A stretch of 64,000 bases of DNA from Pseudomonas sp. A-1 (GTDB taxonomy: Bacteria > Pseudomonadota > Gammaproteobacteria > Pseudomonadales > Pseudomonadaceae): assembly GCF_004801855.1 (NCBI RefSeq), contig NZ_SSTC01000017.1, positions 1 to 64,000 on the forward strand. Direction: 5' to 3'. Positions 45,011 through 55,404 of the stretch are shown one piece after another. The notes below the pieces were generated by a model. The model saw nothing but the letters and a program-made list of their open reading frames with translations. It was not told the origin of the DNA and made no database searches. Position 1 is the first letter of the stretch; every line of letters begins with the position of its first letter. Position numbers and translations under genes: made by a program.

Positions 45011-45254
45011 CGGCGTAGGGTGGGCAACTCGCGCAGCGATTGCCCACCGTTGGCCACGCTGGTGGACAAGGCTGCTCCGTTGTCCACCCTACGCTGCTCG
45101 ACACCTGCGTAGGGTGGAAAACTCGCGTAGCGATTTTCCACCTTGAGCGGCTCCGCCGGTAGGAAATGCCGGTGGCTGTTTCCCACCCTGCCTTCTGGTG
45201 CGCACGGCGCACCCTACCCGGCACACGCCGTAGGGTGCGCCGTGCGCACCGTTT
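45011..45254. repeat. Cluster of GTAGGGTGG / CCACCCTAC palindromic units
   Basis: The whole gap between the DUF4011 helicase and sbcC is made of repeat units: one at 45015-45048 (GTAGGGTGGGCAA…TTGCCCACC), an inverted one at about 45059-45092, one at 45108-45142 (GTAGGGTGGAAAA…TTTTCCACC), a degenerate one to about 45189, and a larger inverted repeat at 45197-45250. Each unit can form a hairpin. Such units are frequent between genes in several Pseudomonas genomes. They separate two convergent genes. Confidence 0.85.
45197..45250. repeat. 21-bp perfect inverted repeat after sbcC
   Basis: A 21-base arm (45197-45217, beginning GGTGCGCACGG) is the exact reverse complement of 45230-45250, with a 12-base spacer. 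It lies 4 bases beyond the sbcC stop codon and would form a very stable hairpin in the sbcDC transcript. Confidence 0.85.
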
Positions 45255-48200
45255 TCAGCCGACCACGCGCAACGCGCTCGCCCCGTTGCCCTGGCGCTGC
45301 ACGCGGATCTGCACCGGGATGCGCTCGTGCATCTCCTGCACGTGGGAGATCACCGCCACCTTGCGGCCCTGGGCCTGCAGGTTGTCCAGCGCGTCCATGG
45401 CCAGTTGCAGCGACTCGGGGTCGAGGCTGCCGAAGCCCTCGTCGATGAACAGCGACTCGATGCGCAGCTTGCTCGACGCCATCGACGCCAGGCCCAGCGC
45501 CAGGGCCAGCGAGACCAGGAAGGTCTCGCCGCCGGACAGCGAATGCACCGAGCGCAGCTCGTCGCCCATCTCGGTATCCAGCACCAGCAGGCCCAGCGCG
45601 CTGCCGCCGCGCTGCAGGCGGTAGCGCCGGGCCAGCTGGCGCAGCTGCAGGTTGGCGTGCTGCACCAGCAGGTCGAGGTTGTAGCCCTGGGCGATCTTGC
45701 GGAAGGTGGCGCCGTCGGCCGAGCCGATCAGCGCGCTGATCCGCCCCCAGCGCAGGTGTTCGGCCTGTGCGGCGGCGATGCGTTCGAGCAGCTCGCGGCT
45801 CTGCTGGCGGCGGCGGTCGTCCTCGACCAGCGAGGCGCGCAGGTCGGTGGCCTGCTGTTCGGCCTGCTCGCAGCGCAGGCGCTGCTCGTCCAGCGCCAGC
45901 TCCAGGGCGGCCGGCTCGGGGGCTGCGTCGACCCTGGCCAGATGCGCGGTCAGTTGCTGGCTGCGCTCGTCCAGGCGCACCCGGCCCTGGGTCACGGCAT
46001 CCTCGGCGGCCTTCAGCTGCTCGCGCAGCAAGGCGAGATCGCCGGCCGGGCGGGCCAGCAGGGCGGCGAGGGTGGCGTCGTCCAGCTGCGGGTGGCCGGC
46101 GCGCCAGGCGCTCAGTTCACGCTGCAGGTCGGCCTGCTCGGTGTGCAGCGCCTGTTGGCGCTGGCGCAGGTTGTGTCCCTCGCCGGCGAGTTTGATCTGC
46201 TGCTGGCGGGCCTGCTGCAGCGCCTCGCCGGCGGCGTTGGCGGCAGCGCGGGCCTGGCTTTCCGCCTGCTCCAGCTGGCGTTGCCAGGCGGCCGCGCTGG
46301 GCTGTTCGCCCAGGCACTGGCGCAGGCTGGATTCGGCCGTTTGGCGCAGTTGCTCCAGTTCGCCCAAGCGGGCGCTGCAGGCCTGCAGCGCCCGTTGGCG
46401 ATGGGACTGGTCGTTGCGTTCCTTGTCCAGAACGGTCTGCCGCTCGCGGTATTCCGCGTCCAGCTCGCGCTGCTCGTCCAGCTGCTGCAGGCGTTCCGCC
46501 ACCTGGCGGTCCAGTTCCATGAAGCTGCGCGCCGGCTCGGCCTGCCAGCGTTGCAGCCAGTCGCCGGGCAGCAGGTCGGCGAAGGTCTGCAGCTCGGCGG
46601 TCAGGCGCTGCTGGTCGGCGGTAAGCCGCTGGCGCTGGTGCTCCAGCTGCTGGCGGGCGGTCTCGCTGGCCTTGTCGGCCGCCCGCAGCTGGTCCTGCAG
46701 CTGTTCGCTGCGCCGCTGCTGGGCCAGCAGCTCGCCCTGGCGCTGCTCGGCCTGCTGGATGGACTGGCGCAGTTCGGCCAGTTGTCCGGCCAGCCAGGCG
46801 CTGCGCTGCGCGGCCGGCTGGGCGAGCAGTGCGTCGTGACTGGCGAGCGTGGCGTCCAGCGCCGCGAGTTCGCTGCCGATGCGTTGCTGTTCCTGAGCGG
46901 CGTCGGCCAGTTGGCGCTCCAGTCCCTTGTATTCGGCGGCCAGCCCGGCGCGCTGTTCGCGGAGCCGGTCGACCTGCTGCCGGGCGCGGCTGGCTTCGGC
47001 CTCGTCCTGGCTGGCGAGGGCGGCGAGCAGCGCATCGCCGTGGTGATACGGGTGCTCGGCGCTGCCGCATACCGGGCAGGGCTCGCCGTCCTGCAATTGC
47101 GCGCGCAGCGCCTCGACGCTGGCGCTGCGCGCCAGGCGCTGGCGTTCCAGCAGCTCGAGGGTGACCTTGAGCGCCTGCTCCGCGTTCTGCAGCTCGGCGC
47201 CGACCGCCTTGCCGCTGGCCACGCACTGCTCGCGCTCGGCCTGGAGTTCGGAGCTGCGCGTCTGCACGGTGGCCAGGCTGACGGCCAGCTCCTCGCGGCG
47301 CAGCCAGTGGCGTTGCGTCTGGTCGAGGCTGTGCAGTCGCGGGCGCCAGCCGTCGAGCTGTTGCTGCAGGCGGTCGAGCTGCTCGGCGGGGCTGTCGCCG
47401 CCCAGTTGCTGTTGCAGGGCGTCGAGCTGCTGGCGGGCGTGGCGCAGCTGCTGCTCTGCCGCCGTGGCGGCAGACTCCAGCGCCGGCAGTTCCTCGCGGC
47501 CCTTGCTCAGCTGGTTGGCCAGTTGCACGGCCTGTTGCAGGCGCGGACGGTGGCCGTCCCAGGCGGCGCCCAGCGCGTGCAGGGCGCTGCTGCGCTGCAG
47601 GCCCTCGGCCAGTGCGGCCTGCTGGCCGCTCAGGCGGGTCTGCCGTTCCTGCAGTTGCGCCAGCGCGGTTTCCCCGGCGCTCCAGGCGTCGCGCGCCTGC
47701 TGCTCGGTCTGCTGCGCCCGGGTCAGCTCCTGCTGCAGTTCGGTCAGGCGCTGCTCCTCGCCGTAGGCCTGGCGCAGCGGCGCCTCGGCCTGCTGGCGGG
47801 CCTGCTCGGCGGTTTCCTGTGCGGCTGCAGTCTGTCGGGCAGCCGCTTCCCGCTCGCCCAGGCGCTGCTGCAGCGCCTGCTGCTGCTCGCCATGGCGCTG
47901 CAGGTCGGATTCCAGTCCGGCCAGCAGCGGCCCCAGCTCGCCCTGGCGGGCAAAGCGGTGGCGCTCGGGGGCGAGCTGTTCGAGCAGCGCGAGGGTCTGG
48001 CGTTCGCCGGCCAGGCTCGCCTGATGGGCGAGGGCGGCGTCCAGCTGGCCCTGCGCCGCCTGCTGCTCGGCCTGCAGGCGATCACGCTCGGCCAGCCACT
48101 GGCGCTGCTGCTGCAGATTCTGCAGGGCGGCCTGCTCGGCCTTGAGCCGGGCGGCGGCATCGGCGTGCTGCTGCTCCAGTGCCTGGCGCTCCTCGTCGGC

Positions 48201-48890
48201 CAGCGGGCGGATGCCGCCGGCCTGGCGCTCCAGCTCCTCCAGCGCTTCGCGGGCGCGCTTGGCGGCGGCGTAGGCGGCCTTGCCGATGCGGCTGTACACG
48301 CCGGTGTCGGTGAGCTTCTCCAGCAGTTCGCCGCGCTGGTTGTCGTCGGCCTTGAGGAAGGCGCTGAACTCGCTCTGCGCCAGCAGCACGGCGCGGGTGA
48401 ACTGCTGCAGGTTAAGGCCCAGGCGCTGCTCCATCTGCTCGGCGAACTCGCGCTTGGCGGTGGCCAGCAGCTGGTCGCCGTCCAGGTCGCGCAGGCTCTG
48501 CTGGCTGTTCTGCAGCTTGCCGCTGGCCTTGTCGCGGGCGCGGCGCACTTCCCAGCGGGCCCGGTAACGCTTGCCGTCGACGCCGACGAAGTCCACCTCG
48601 GCAAAGCCGCCGCTGGCGCCGCGGCGCAGCAGGTTGCGGCCGTCGTCGCTGCCGAGGGCCTCGTTGTCGCTGCCGTCCGGCACCTTGAGGGCAGCCCTGG
48701 CGTGCTGCAGGCGCGGCGTCTCGCCGAACAGCGCCAGGCACAGGGCGTCGAGCAGGGTGCTCTTGCCGGCGCCGGTCGGCCCGGTGATGGCGAACAGCCC
48801 GGCGCTGGCCAGCGGCTCGGCGGTGAAGTCGACTTCCTGCTCGCCGGCCAGCGAGGCGAGGTTCTTCAGGCGGATGGCGAGGATCTTCAT
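45255..48890 (-). CDS. sbcC: Exonuclease subunit SbcC
   Basis: A 1211-residue SMC/Rad50-like ATPase of the SbcCD nuclease that opens hairpins and processes blocked DNA ends. The N-terminal ATPase half has GPTGAGKST (37-45). Two very long coiled coils rich in Gln, Ala, Leu and Glu (about 180-590 and 640-1040) flank a zinc hook CPVCGSAEHP near 605. The C-terminal half has the signature LSGGETFLVSLALALG near 1118 and Walker B IESLFIDEGFGSLDPE. Its ATG overlaps the sbcD stop (ATGA). Confidence 0.95.
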   Translation of the reverse strand: MKILAIRLKNLASLAGEQEVDFTAEPLASAGLFAITGPTGAGKSTLLDALCLALFGETPRLQHARAALKVPDGSDNEALGSDDGRNLLRRGASGGFAEVDFVGVDGKRYRARWEVRRARDKASGKLQNSQQSLRDLDGDQLLATAKREFAEQMEQRLGLNLQQFTRAVLLAQSEFSAFLKADDNQRGELLEKLTDTGVYSRIGKAAYAAAKRAREALEELERQAGGIRPLADEERQALEQQHADAAARLKAEQAALQNLQQQRQWLAERDRLQAEQQAAQGQLDAALAHQASLAGERQTLALLEQLAPERHRFARQGELGPLLAGLESDLQRHGEQQQALQQRLGEREAAARQTAAAQETAEQARQQAEAPLRQAYGEEQRLTELQQELTRAQQTEQQARDAWSAGETALAQLQERQTRLSGQQAALAEGLQRSSALHALGAAWDGHRPRLQQAVQLANQLSKGREELPALESAATAAEQQLRHARQQLDALQQQLGGDSPAEQLDRLQQQLDGWRPRLHSLDQTQRHWLRREELAVSLATVQTRSSELQAEREQCVASGKAVGAELQNAEQALKVTLELLERQRLARSASVEALRAQLQDGEPCPVCGSAEHPYHHGDALLAALASQDEAEASRARQQVDRLREQRAGLAAEYKGLERQLADAAQEQQRIGSELAALDATLASHDALLAQPAAQRSAWLAGQLAELRQSIQQAEQRQGELLAQQRRSEQLQDQLRAADKASETARQQLEHQRQRLTADQQRLTAELQTFADLLPGDWLQRWQAEPARSFMELDRQVAERLQQLDEQRELDAEYRERQTVLDKERNDQSHRQRALQACSARLGELEQLRQTAESSLRQCLGEQPSAAAWQRQLEQAESQARAAANAAGEALQQARQQQIKLAGEGHNLRQRQQALHTEQADLQRELSAWRAGHPQLDDATLAALLARPAGDLALLREQLKAAEDAVTQGRVRLDERSQQLTAHLARVDAAPEPAALELALDEQRLRCEQAEQQATDLRASLVEDDRRRQQSRELLERIAAAQAEHLRWGRISALIGSADGATFRKIAQGYNLDLLVQHANLQLRQLARRYRLQRGGSALGLLVLDTEMGDELRSVHSLSGGETFLVSLALALGLASMASSKLRIESLFIDEGFGSLDPESLQLAMDALDNLQAQGRKVAVISHVQEMHERIPVQIRVQRQGNGASALRVVG

Positions 48891-50110
48891 GCCGGCTCTC
48901 CTTCGAGTTCCACGGTCTGCAGCAGGGTCAGGAAGTCCTCCAGCACCTGGGCGTCGGCCTCGCTGCCGTATTCGGCCTGCCAGCTGCGGCGGAACAGCTC
49001 CTGCGGGTCGAGCTGGTCGAGGCCGACCAGCGGGGCGGCTTCCTCGCCGCGTCCGCGGTATTCGCTGGCGATGCGCACCAGGCGGCAGCCCTTGCCGTCC
49101 AGCGCCGCCTCGATCTGCTGGCGCAGGTCGGGCTGCGGCTGCTCCAGCTGCACGCGCACCTCCAGCCAGGGCTGGCGTTCGCGCTCAAGCGCGCTGGCGG
49201 GCAGGGCGGCGAGCTGTTCCAGCACCTCGGCAAGGGGCGCTGGGCCGATGCGCAGCATGTCCACCGCGCGCGGCACGCGGATCGCCTCGACGCCGTGCAG
49301 CGCGGCGCCGTCCAGCTCGACCAGCAGCACCTGATGCGGATAGTTGACCTCGGCGAACGACAGCGGCAGCGGCGCGCCGCTGTAGCGGATGCGTGGTTGA
49401 CCTGAGACCTGCTGCGGCTTGTGCAGGTGGCCGAGGGCGACGTAGGCGATGGCTTCGGGGAACAGGCTGGCCGGCAGCGCCTCGGCGTTGCCGATCACGA
49501 TGTTGCGCTCGGAGTCCTCGGACACCGCCGCCCCGGCCATGTGCGCGTGGCTGACCGCCACCAGTGCCTGCTGCGACGTGCGGCGCGCCTCGGCGGCGGC
49601 GATCAGCTCGCGGTGCACCCGCTCGATGCCGGCCAGGTAGTCGTCGCCCACCGCACCGCCGGTCACTTCGGCCGGGCGCAGGAACGGCAGCGCCAGGCAC
49701 CAGGCACCGATCTCGCCGTCCTCGCGGTGCAGCGGCAGCAGCAGGCGGTCGCTGTCCAGCGCGTCCTCGTCCAGCCACTCGACGCGGCCGAGGGCGTGGG
49801 CGTTGAGGCGGCGCATCAGCGGCGCCGGCAGCTCGATGCGCCCGCCCGAGTCGTGGTTGCCGGCGATCATCACGATGTCCAGGCGCGGCAGGCGGCGGTG
49901 CGCCTCGACCACGAAGTCGTACAGGCGCTCCTGGGCCCTGAGCGGCGGGTTGACGGTGTCGAAGAGGTCGCCGGCGATCAGCAGGGCGTCGGCCCGCTGG
50001 TCCACCAGGGTATCGAGCAGCCAGGCGAGGAAGGCGGCGTGTTCGCAGTCGCGGTCCTGGCCGTGCAGGGTCTGCCCCAGGTGCCAGTCGGAGGTGTGGA
50101 TCAGGCGCAT
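48887..50110 (-). CDS. sbcD: Exonuclease subunit SbcD
   Basis: A 407-residue Mre11-type metallophosphoesterase, the nuclease subunit of SbcCD. Metal-binding motifs are SDWHLGQ (7-13), GDLFD, GNHDSGG, SHAHM and GHLHKPQ. The C-terminal 100 residues form the cap that contacts SbcC. GAGGGAG lies 6 bases before the ATG. Cotranscribed and translationally coupled with sbcC, and 11 bases downstream of traX, suggesting a traX-sbcD-sbcC transcript. Confidence 0.95.
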   Translation of the reverse strand: MRLIHTSDWHLGQTLHGQDRDCEHAAFLAWLLDTLVDQRADALLIAGDLFDTVNPPLRAQERLYDFVVEAHRRLPRLDIVMIAGNHDSGGRIELPAPLMRRLNAHALGRVEWLDEDALDSDRLLLPLHREDGEIGAWCLALPFLRPAEVTGGAVGDDYLAGIERVHRELIAAAEARRTSQQALVAVSHAHMAGAAVSEDSERNIVIGNAEALPASLFPEAIAYVALGHLHKPQQVSGQPRIRYSGAPLPLSFAEVNYPHQVLLVELDGAALHGVEAIRVPRAVDMLRIGPAPLAEVLEQLAALPASALERERQPWLEVRVQLEQPQPDLRQQIEAALDGKGCRLVRIASEYRGRGEEAAPLVGLDQLDPQELFRRSWQAEYGSEADAQVLEDFLTLLQTVELEGEPA

Positions 50111-50121
50111 GGTTCGCTCCC

Positions 50122-50901
50122 TCAAGGCATGCGCAGCAGCCAGGCGGCTGCGGCGATCGCCAGCATGTGCAGCGGATAGAAGAAGTAGGCCCAGCGGCCG
50201 ACCGCCGGGACGCGCAGGGTCACCGGCAGCGCCGTGCGCAGCAGCCACAGGCCGAGCGGCAGGGCCGCGAGGCAGGCACCGGCGATCAGCCAGTCGCGCG
50301 GCTCTCCGGCCTGCAGGGCGGCGGACAGCCGCGGGGTCAGGTTGGCCAGCAGCACCGTCAGGGTCGCCAGCGCCGGCCACGGGCCGCCGCGCTGCAGGGC
50401 GAGCAGGCACAGGGTCGGCAGCAGCACGCCGAGCATCCCGTAGGTCAGGCTGGCGTGCAGCCAGGCGGCGCCGGCGGCGAGCAGGCCGGCGAGCAGCAGC
50501 GGTCCGCGCTGCAGGGCGTTGCAGCCCCAGGCGATGCCCCAGCCGATGGCCAGGCTGACCAGGATATTGAACTTGTGGGTGTTGCCCAGCATCAGGTCGT
50601 GGGCCGGCTCGCTGAGCACGGCGAACAGCAGCAGGGCGCCGAGATGCCGGCGCTCGCTGGCGCCGAACGCGCCGGCCGGGCGGCGCGCCAGGTTGGCGGC
50701 CAGTGCCAGGCAGAACAGCGGGAAGGCCAGCCGGCCGGGGACGAAGCTCCAGCCGAGCAGGGCGTGGCCGGGAATCAGGAAGCGCAGGTGGTCGACGGCC
50801 ATGCTGGCCAGCGCCAGCCACTTGACCAGGTCGAGGCCGCGCTCGCGCGCCTGCGGCAGCGACGGCGAACTCGGCGCATGGGCATCGGCAGCGACCGCCA
50901 C
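50122..50901 (-). CDS. TraX family membrane protein
   Basis: A 259-residue multi-pass membrane protein. The N-terminal segment GLDLVKWLALASMAVDHLRFLIP is the TraX family signature, and about eight helices follow. TraX of plasmid F acetylates pilin; chromosomal members are probably acyltransferases with other substrates. No conjugation genes are near, so a pilin role is unlikely here. Twelve bases separate it from sbcD. Confidence 0.85.
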   Translation of the reverse strand: MAVAADAHAPSSPSLPQARERGLDLVKWLALASMAVDHLRFLIPGHALLGWSFVPGRLAFPLFCLALAANLARRPAGAFGASERRHLGALLLFAVLSEPAHDLMLGNTHKFNILVSLAIGWGIAWGCNALQRGPLLLAGLLAAGAAWLHASLTYGMLGVLLPTLCLLALQRGGPWPALATLTVLLANLTPRLSAALQAGEPRDWLIAGACLAALPLGLWLLRTALPVTLRVPAVGRWAYFFYPLHMLAIAAAAWLLRMP

Positions 50902-50916
50902 GGCGCAGCCTGCGGA

Positions 50917-51285
50917 TCAGTCGCCGCGGTATTCGCAGCCGCTGGTGCAGGTCTCGTGCACGCGCACCCGCGACAGTTCCGGCAGCAGCGGCTTGAGCTG
51001 CTGCCAGATCCACTTCGAGAGGTTCTCGCTGGTGGGGTTCTCGAGGCCGGGGATGTCGTTCAGATAGTAGTGGTCGAGGCGGTCGTAGATCGGCTTGAAG
51101 ATCGCCTTGATCTCGGAGAAATCACGGATCCAGCCGGTGTAGGGATCGACTTCGCCCTCGATGTAGATCGCCACGCGGAACGAATGGCCGTGCAGGCGCC
51201 CGCACTTGTGACCCTCGGGAACGTGGGGCAGGAGATGGGCGGCTTCGAAGGTGAATTCCTTGAACAGTTCCACGGCGACACTCAC
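50917..51285 (-). CDS. queD: 6-carboxy-tetrahydropterin synthase (queuosine pathway)
   Basis: A 122-residue member of the 6-pyruvoyl-tetrahydropterin synthase family that makes 6-carboxy-5,6,7,8-tetrahydropterin, an early step to queuosine. Zinc His are in [12 protein letters not shown] and [12 protein letters not shown], which also holds the catalytic Cys; [15 protein letters not shown] closes the active site. A GTG start at 51285 ([11 protein letters not shown]) gives the usual length; the longer frame upstream is not conserved. It is divergent from the sensor kinase gene. Confidence 0.93.
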   Translation of the reverse strand: MSVAVELFKEFTFEAAHLLPHVPEGHKCGRLHGHSFRVAIYIEGEVDPYTGWIRDFSEIKAIFKPIYDRLDHYYLNDIPGLENPTSENLSKWIWQQLKPLLPELSRVRVHETCTSGCEYRGD

Positions 51286-51512
51286 GGGCTGGAAAAAACC
51301 GCGACAGTCTACCAGCTTTGCCGGCGGCATTCCCCGCACTGCCGCCCGTCGGCAAACGGGTGTTTTTCCCCGGCCGGGCACTGATGGCCACTTGGCAGCG
51401 TCCGCGCTGGACTATGTTTGTGACAGAGCACACAGGGAACCGTGCGGGAAGACAGCCGGGGGCAAGTGGAGGGGGCTGTCCTCCCGCCATAATAAAAAAC
51501 AAGGGGATGGTG

Positions 51513-52919
51513 ATGGTGTCGGGTCCGCAACCATTCAATCTGCTCAGATGGTTCTCGCTGGTCAGCTTCGGCCTGATCGCCGCGGTCGCCGTGTCGCTGG
51601 CGATCAGCGCAACGCGCTACGCCGTCGTCGAGAGCATCGAGCGCGACGCTCTGCTTACCGCCCAGTTCATCCGCGCCCTCACCGAGGGCGAGATCCGCCA
51701 TGCCAACTTCGGGCCGGGCGTGACCATGGGCGAGTTCCTCGATTCCCGCGAGGATGGCTCGGCGGACGGTATCGACCGCCTGCATCTGGAGCGGGTGCGC
51801 CGCGAGTTCTTCGACCATGTCTCCAGCCTGCCCGATGCCCTGCAGACCAACATCTTCGCTCCCGATCGCACCATCGTCTGGTCGACCAATCCGGAGCTGG
51901 TCGGCCGTCGCCTGCTCGACCGCGAGGAGCTCGAGCAGGCATTCGAGGTCAAGACCCATGTCGCCCACGCCCATTGGCGGGTGGAAGGCGGCCGCACCGA
52001 GCAGCAGTTCATCCGCAGTCCCCAGGGCCTCTATTTCGAGAACTACATCCCGCTGACGGACAATGCCGGCAACGTGGTGTCGGTGGTGGAGATCTACAAG
52101 GAGCCGGCCGACCTGATCGCGCGCATGGAGCGAGCCTACCTGCTGCTGTGGCTGGCGGCGGGGCTGGGCGGCGGGCTGATCTATCTCGGCCTGTTCTGGA
52201 TCGTGCGGCGCGCCTCGCGGCTGCTGGCCGCGCAGCAGCACCAACTGATCGAGAACGAGACCCTGGTGGCCCTCGGCGAGATGTCCTCGGCAGTAGCCCA
52301 CGGCCTGCGCAATCCGCTGGCGGCCATCCGCACCAGTGCCGAACTGGCGCTGGACCTGGACTGCTCGCCGGCGCGCAAGAACATCCACGACATCGTCCTG
52401 CAGGTCGACCGCCTGTCGAAATGGGTGCGCGAGCTGCTGCTGTGCTCCAGTCAGCTCAACGACGAGCACGAGGCGGTGGACCTGGTCGGCGCGGTCAACG
52501 AGGTGCTGAACACCTTCGAGCCGCAGATCGCCAAGGCCGGCATCCAGCTGGAGTGGTCGCCGGCGGCGGCGCCCAAGGTGCTCAGCCATCCGGTGCTGCT
52601 CAACCAGGCGCTCAACAGCGTGCTGGCCAACGCCCTCGAGGCGATGCCCAAGGGCGGACGCCTGCGCCTGGAGCTGACCCGCGACCAGCGCCGCAAGCGG
52701 CTGATCCTGAGCGTCAGCGACACCGGTATCGGAATGAGCGAGCAGCAGCAGGTGCTGGCGTTCAAGCCGTTCTATTCGACCAAGCGCGGCGGGCTGGGGG
52801 TCGGCCTGTCGCTGGTCAAGCGGATCATGGAGCGATTCGGCGGCGCGGTCAGCCTGACCAGCCGCGAGCAGGTAGGCACCCATGTGTGCCTGAGCTTCAG
52901 GGTGGCCGAGGGAGGCTGA
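51513..52919 (+). CDS. Membrane sensor histidine kinase (NtrB-type pair)
   Basis: A 468-residue kinase. A first membrane helix (about 12-32), a periplasmic sensor domain of about 170 residues, a second helix (about 210-230), then HisKA with the phospho-His in GEMSSAVAHGLRNPLAAIRTS, and a HATPase domain with N-box NSVLANALEAM, DTGIGM and FSTKRGGLGVGL-like FYSTKRGGLGVGLSLVKR. The H-x-L-R-NPL pattern is of the NtrB/AtoS class. The ATG at 51513 has AAGGGG 6 bases upstream and is preferred over the ATG at 51507. The next gene, 4 bases on, is its response regulator. The signal is unknown; copper genes downstream are on the other strand. Confidence 0.87.
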   Translation: MVSGPQPFNLLRWFSLVSFGLIAAVAVSLAISATRYAVVESIERDALLTAQFIRALTEGEIRHANFGPGVTMGEFLDSREDGSADGIDRLHLERVRREFFDHVSSLPDALQTNIFAPDRTIVWSTNPELVGRRLLDREELEQAFEVKTHVAHAHWRVEGGRTEQQFIRSPQGLYFENYIPLTDNAGNVVSVVEIYKEPADLIARMERAYLLLWLAAGLGGGLIYLGLFWIVRRASRLLAAQQHQLIENETLVALGEMSSAVAHGLRNPLAAIRTSAELALDLDCSPARKNIHDIVLQVDRLSKWVRELLLCSSQLNDEHEAVDLVGAVNEVLNTFEPQIAKAGIQLEWSPAAAPKVLSHPVLLNQALNSVLANALEAMPKGGRLRLELTRDQRRKRLILSVSDTGIGMSEQQQVLAFKPFYSTKRGGLGVGLSLVKRIMERFGGAVSLTSREQVGTHVCLSFRVAEGG

Positions 52920-52923
52920 CGTC

Positions 52924-54342
<1,419 letters not shown>

Positions 54343-54419
54343 GCCGGTGCCCGGCACTGGGCGTCAGGGACAGGCGCCTTGCCGTCGACAGGCACGCGGG
54401 CTTCTTCGCCGCGCCGGCC

Positions 54420-55391
54420 TCAGAACCAGAAGCGCACACCGGCGACCAGGCGCGCCTCGCTGACATCCTCGTTGTCTTCGCGCAGCAGGTCGGCGGTGTT
54501 GCCGTAGGCGCGCGTCCAGTTCACGCCGATGTAGGGGGCGAACTCGCGGCGGATCTCGTAGCGCAGGCGCAGGCCCAGTTCGAGATCTCTGAAGCCCGAG
54601 CCGACGCCACGCTCGGCGTCGTTGCGGCCGTACAGGTTGGCTTCGGCGGCGGGCTGCAGGATCAGCCGGTTGGTCAGCAGGATGTCGTACTCGGTGGAGA
54701 GGCGCAGGGCGCTCTGGCCGGCCTCGCCGAGGAAGGCGGTGGCCTCGGTCTCCAGGCCGTACAGCGGCATGCCCTGCACGCCGAAGGCGGCCCAGGTCTG
54801 CGGCGAGCCCGGCTTGAAGTCCTGGCGCACGCCGGCCACGGTTTCCCACCAGGGACCGATGGCGTGGCTCCACAGCAGCTGCAGTTCGGCTTCCTCGGTG
54901 TGGCCATTGAGCCGCTCGCCCTCGGAGCGGAAGGCCAGGCGGTCGATGTCGCTGCCGATCCAGCCGTTGATATCCCAGCTCAGGGCGCTGCCCGCGTCGG
55001 CGTCCTGCCATTCCAGTCGGTCGGCGACGAACAGGTAGTTGATCCCGCCCTGGTGCATGGCGTGCGGCGGCAGGTCGGGGAAGGCGGCGGCGCGGTCCGC
55101 GTCGGTCACGGCAGGGACCGGAGCACCCGGGTAGCCGGCGGGGTGGTGGCCGGCGTGCCCGCCGGCACCGGGAGCCGCCTGCGGCTGGTCCTGCATCGGC
55201 GGCATGTGCGCATGGCCCATGCCGCCGTGGTACGGCGCCGGCAGGTCGTGTCCCGACTCCGCCTGGGGCGCGGCCGGCGCGTGATGGTCGCCGTGGCTCC
55301 CGTGCAGGTGTGCCCCGGGCTCGGCGGCCTGGGCTGTGGCGGCCAGGCCGAGGCCGAGCGCCAGGGTCAGGGGGTAGAGGGGGCGGGGCAT
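54420..55391 (-). CDS. copB: Copper resistance outer-membrane protein CopB/PcoB
   Basis: A 323-residue outer-membrane protein. The signal peptide (1-22) is followed by a His/Met-rich stretch (about 25-90) with [10 protein letters not shown] and MGHAHMPPM for copper binding. The rest is a beta-barrel domain of the CopB superfamily, ending in the aromatic RFWF typical of outer-membrane proteins. AGGAG lies 8 bases before the ATG. It follows copA by 13 bases in one operon and is convergent with the response regulator gene. Confidence 0.92.
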   Translation of the reverse strand: MPRPLYPLTLALGLGLAATAQAAEPGAHLHGSHGDHHAPAAPQAESGHDLPAPYHGGMGHAHMPPMQDQPQAAPGAGGHAGHHPAGYPGAPVPAVTDADRAAAFPDLPPHAMHQGGINYLFVADRLEWQDADAGSALSWDINGWIGSDIDRLAFRSEGERLNGHTEEAELQLLWSHAIGPWWETVAGVRQDFKPGSPQTWAAFGVQGMPLYGLETEATAFLGEAGQSALRLSTEYDILLTNRLILQPAAEANLYGRNDAERGVGSGFRDLELGLRLRYEIRREFAPYIGVNWTRAYGNTADLLREDNEDVSEARLVAGVRFWF

Positions 55392-55404
55392 TCCGGCGAT
55401 CTCC

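Noticed and set aside
45011..45254. CRISPR-like array
   Set aside because: Units are palindromic, few, irregularly spaced, partly inverted and lack unique spacers of constant length; no cas genes.
50122..50901. Conjugative element because of traX
   Set aside because: No other transfer genes nearby; chromosomal TraX homologues are common.
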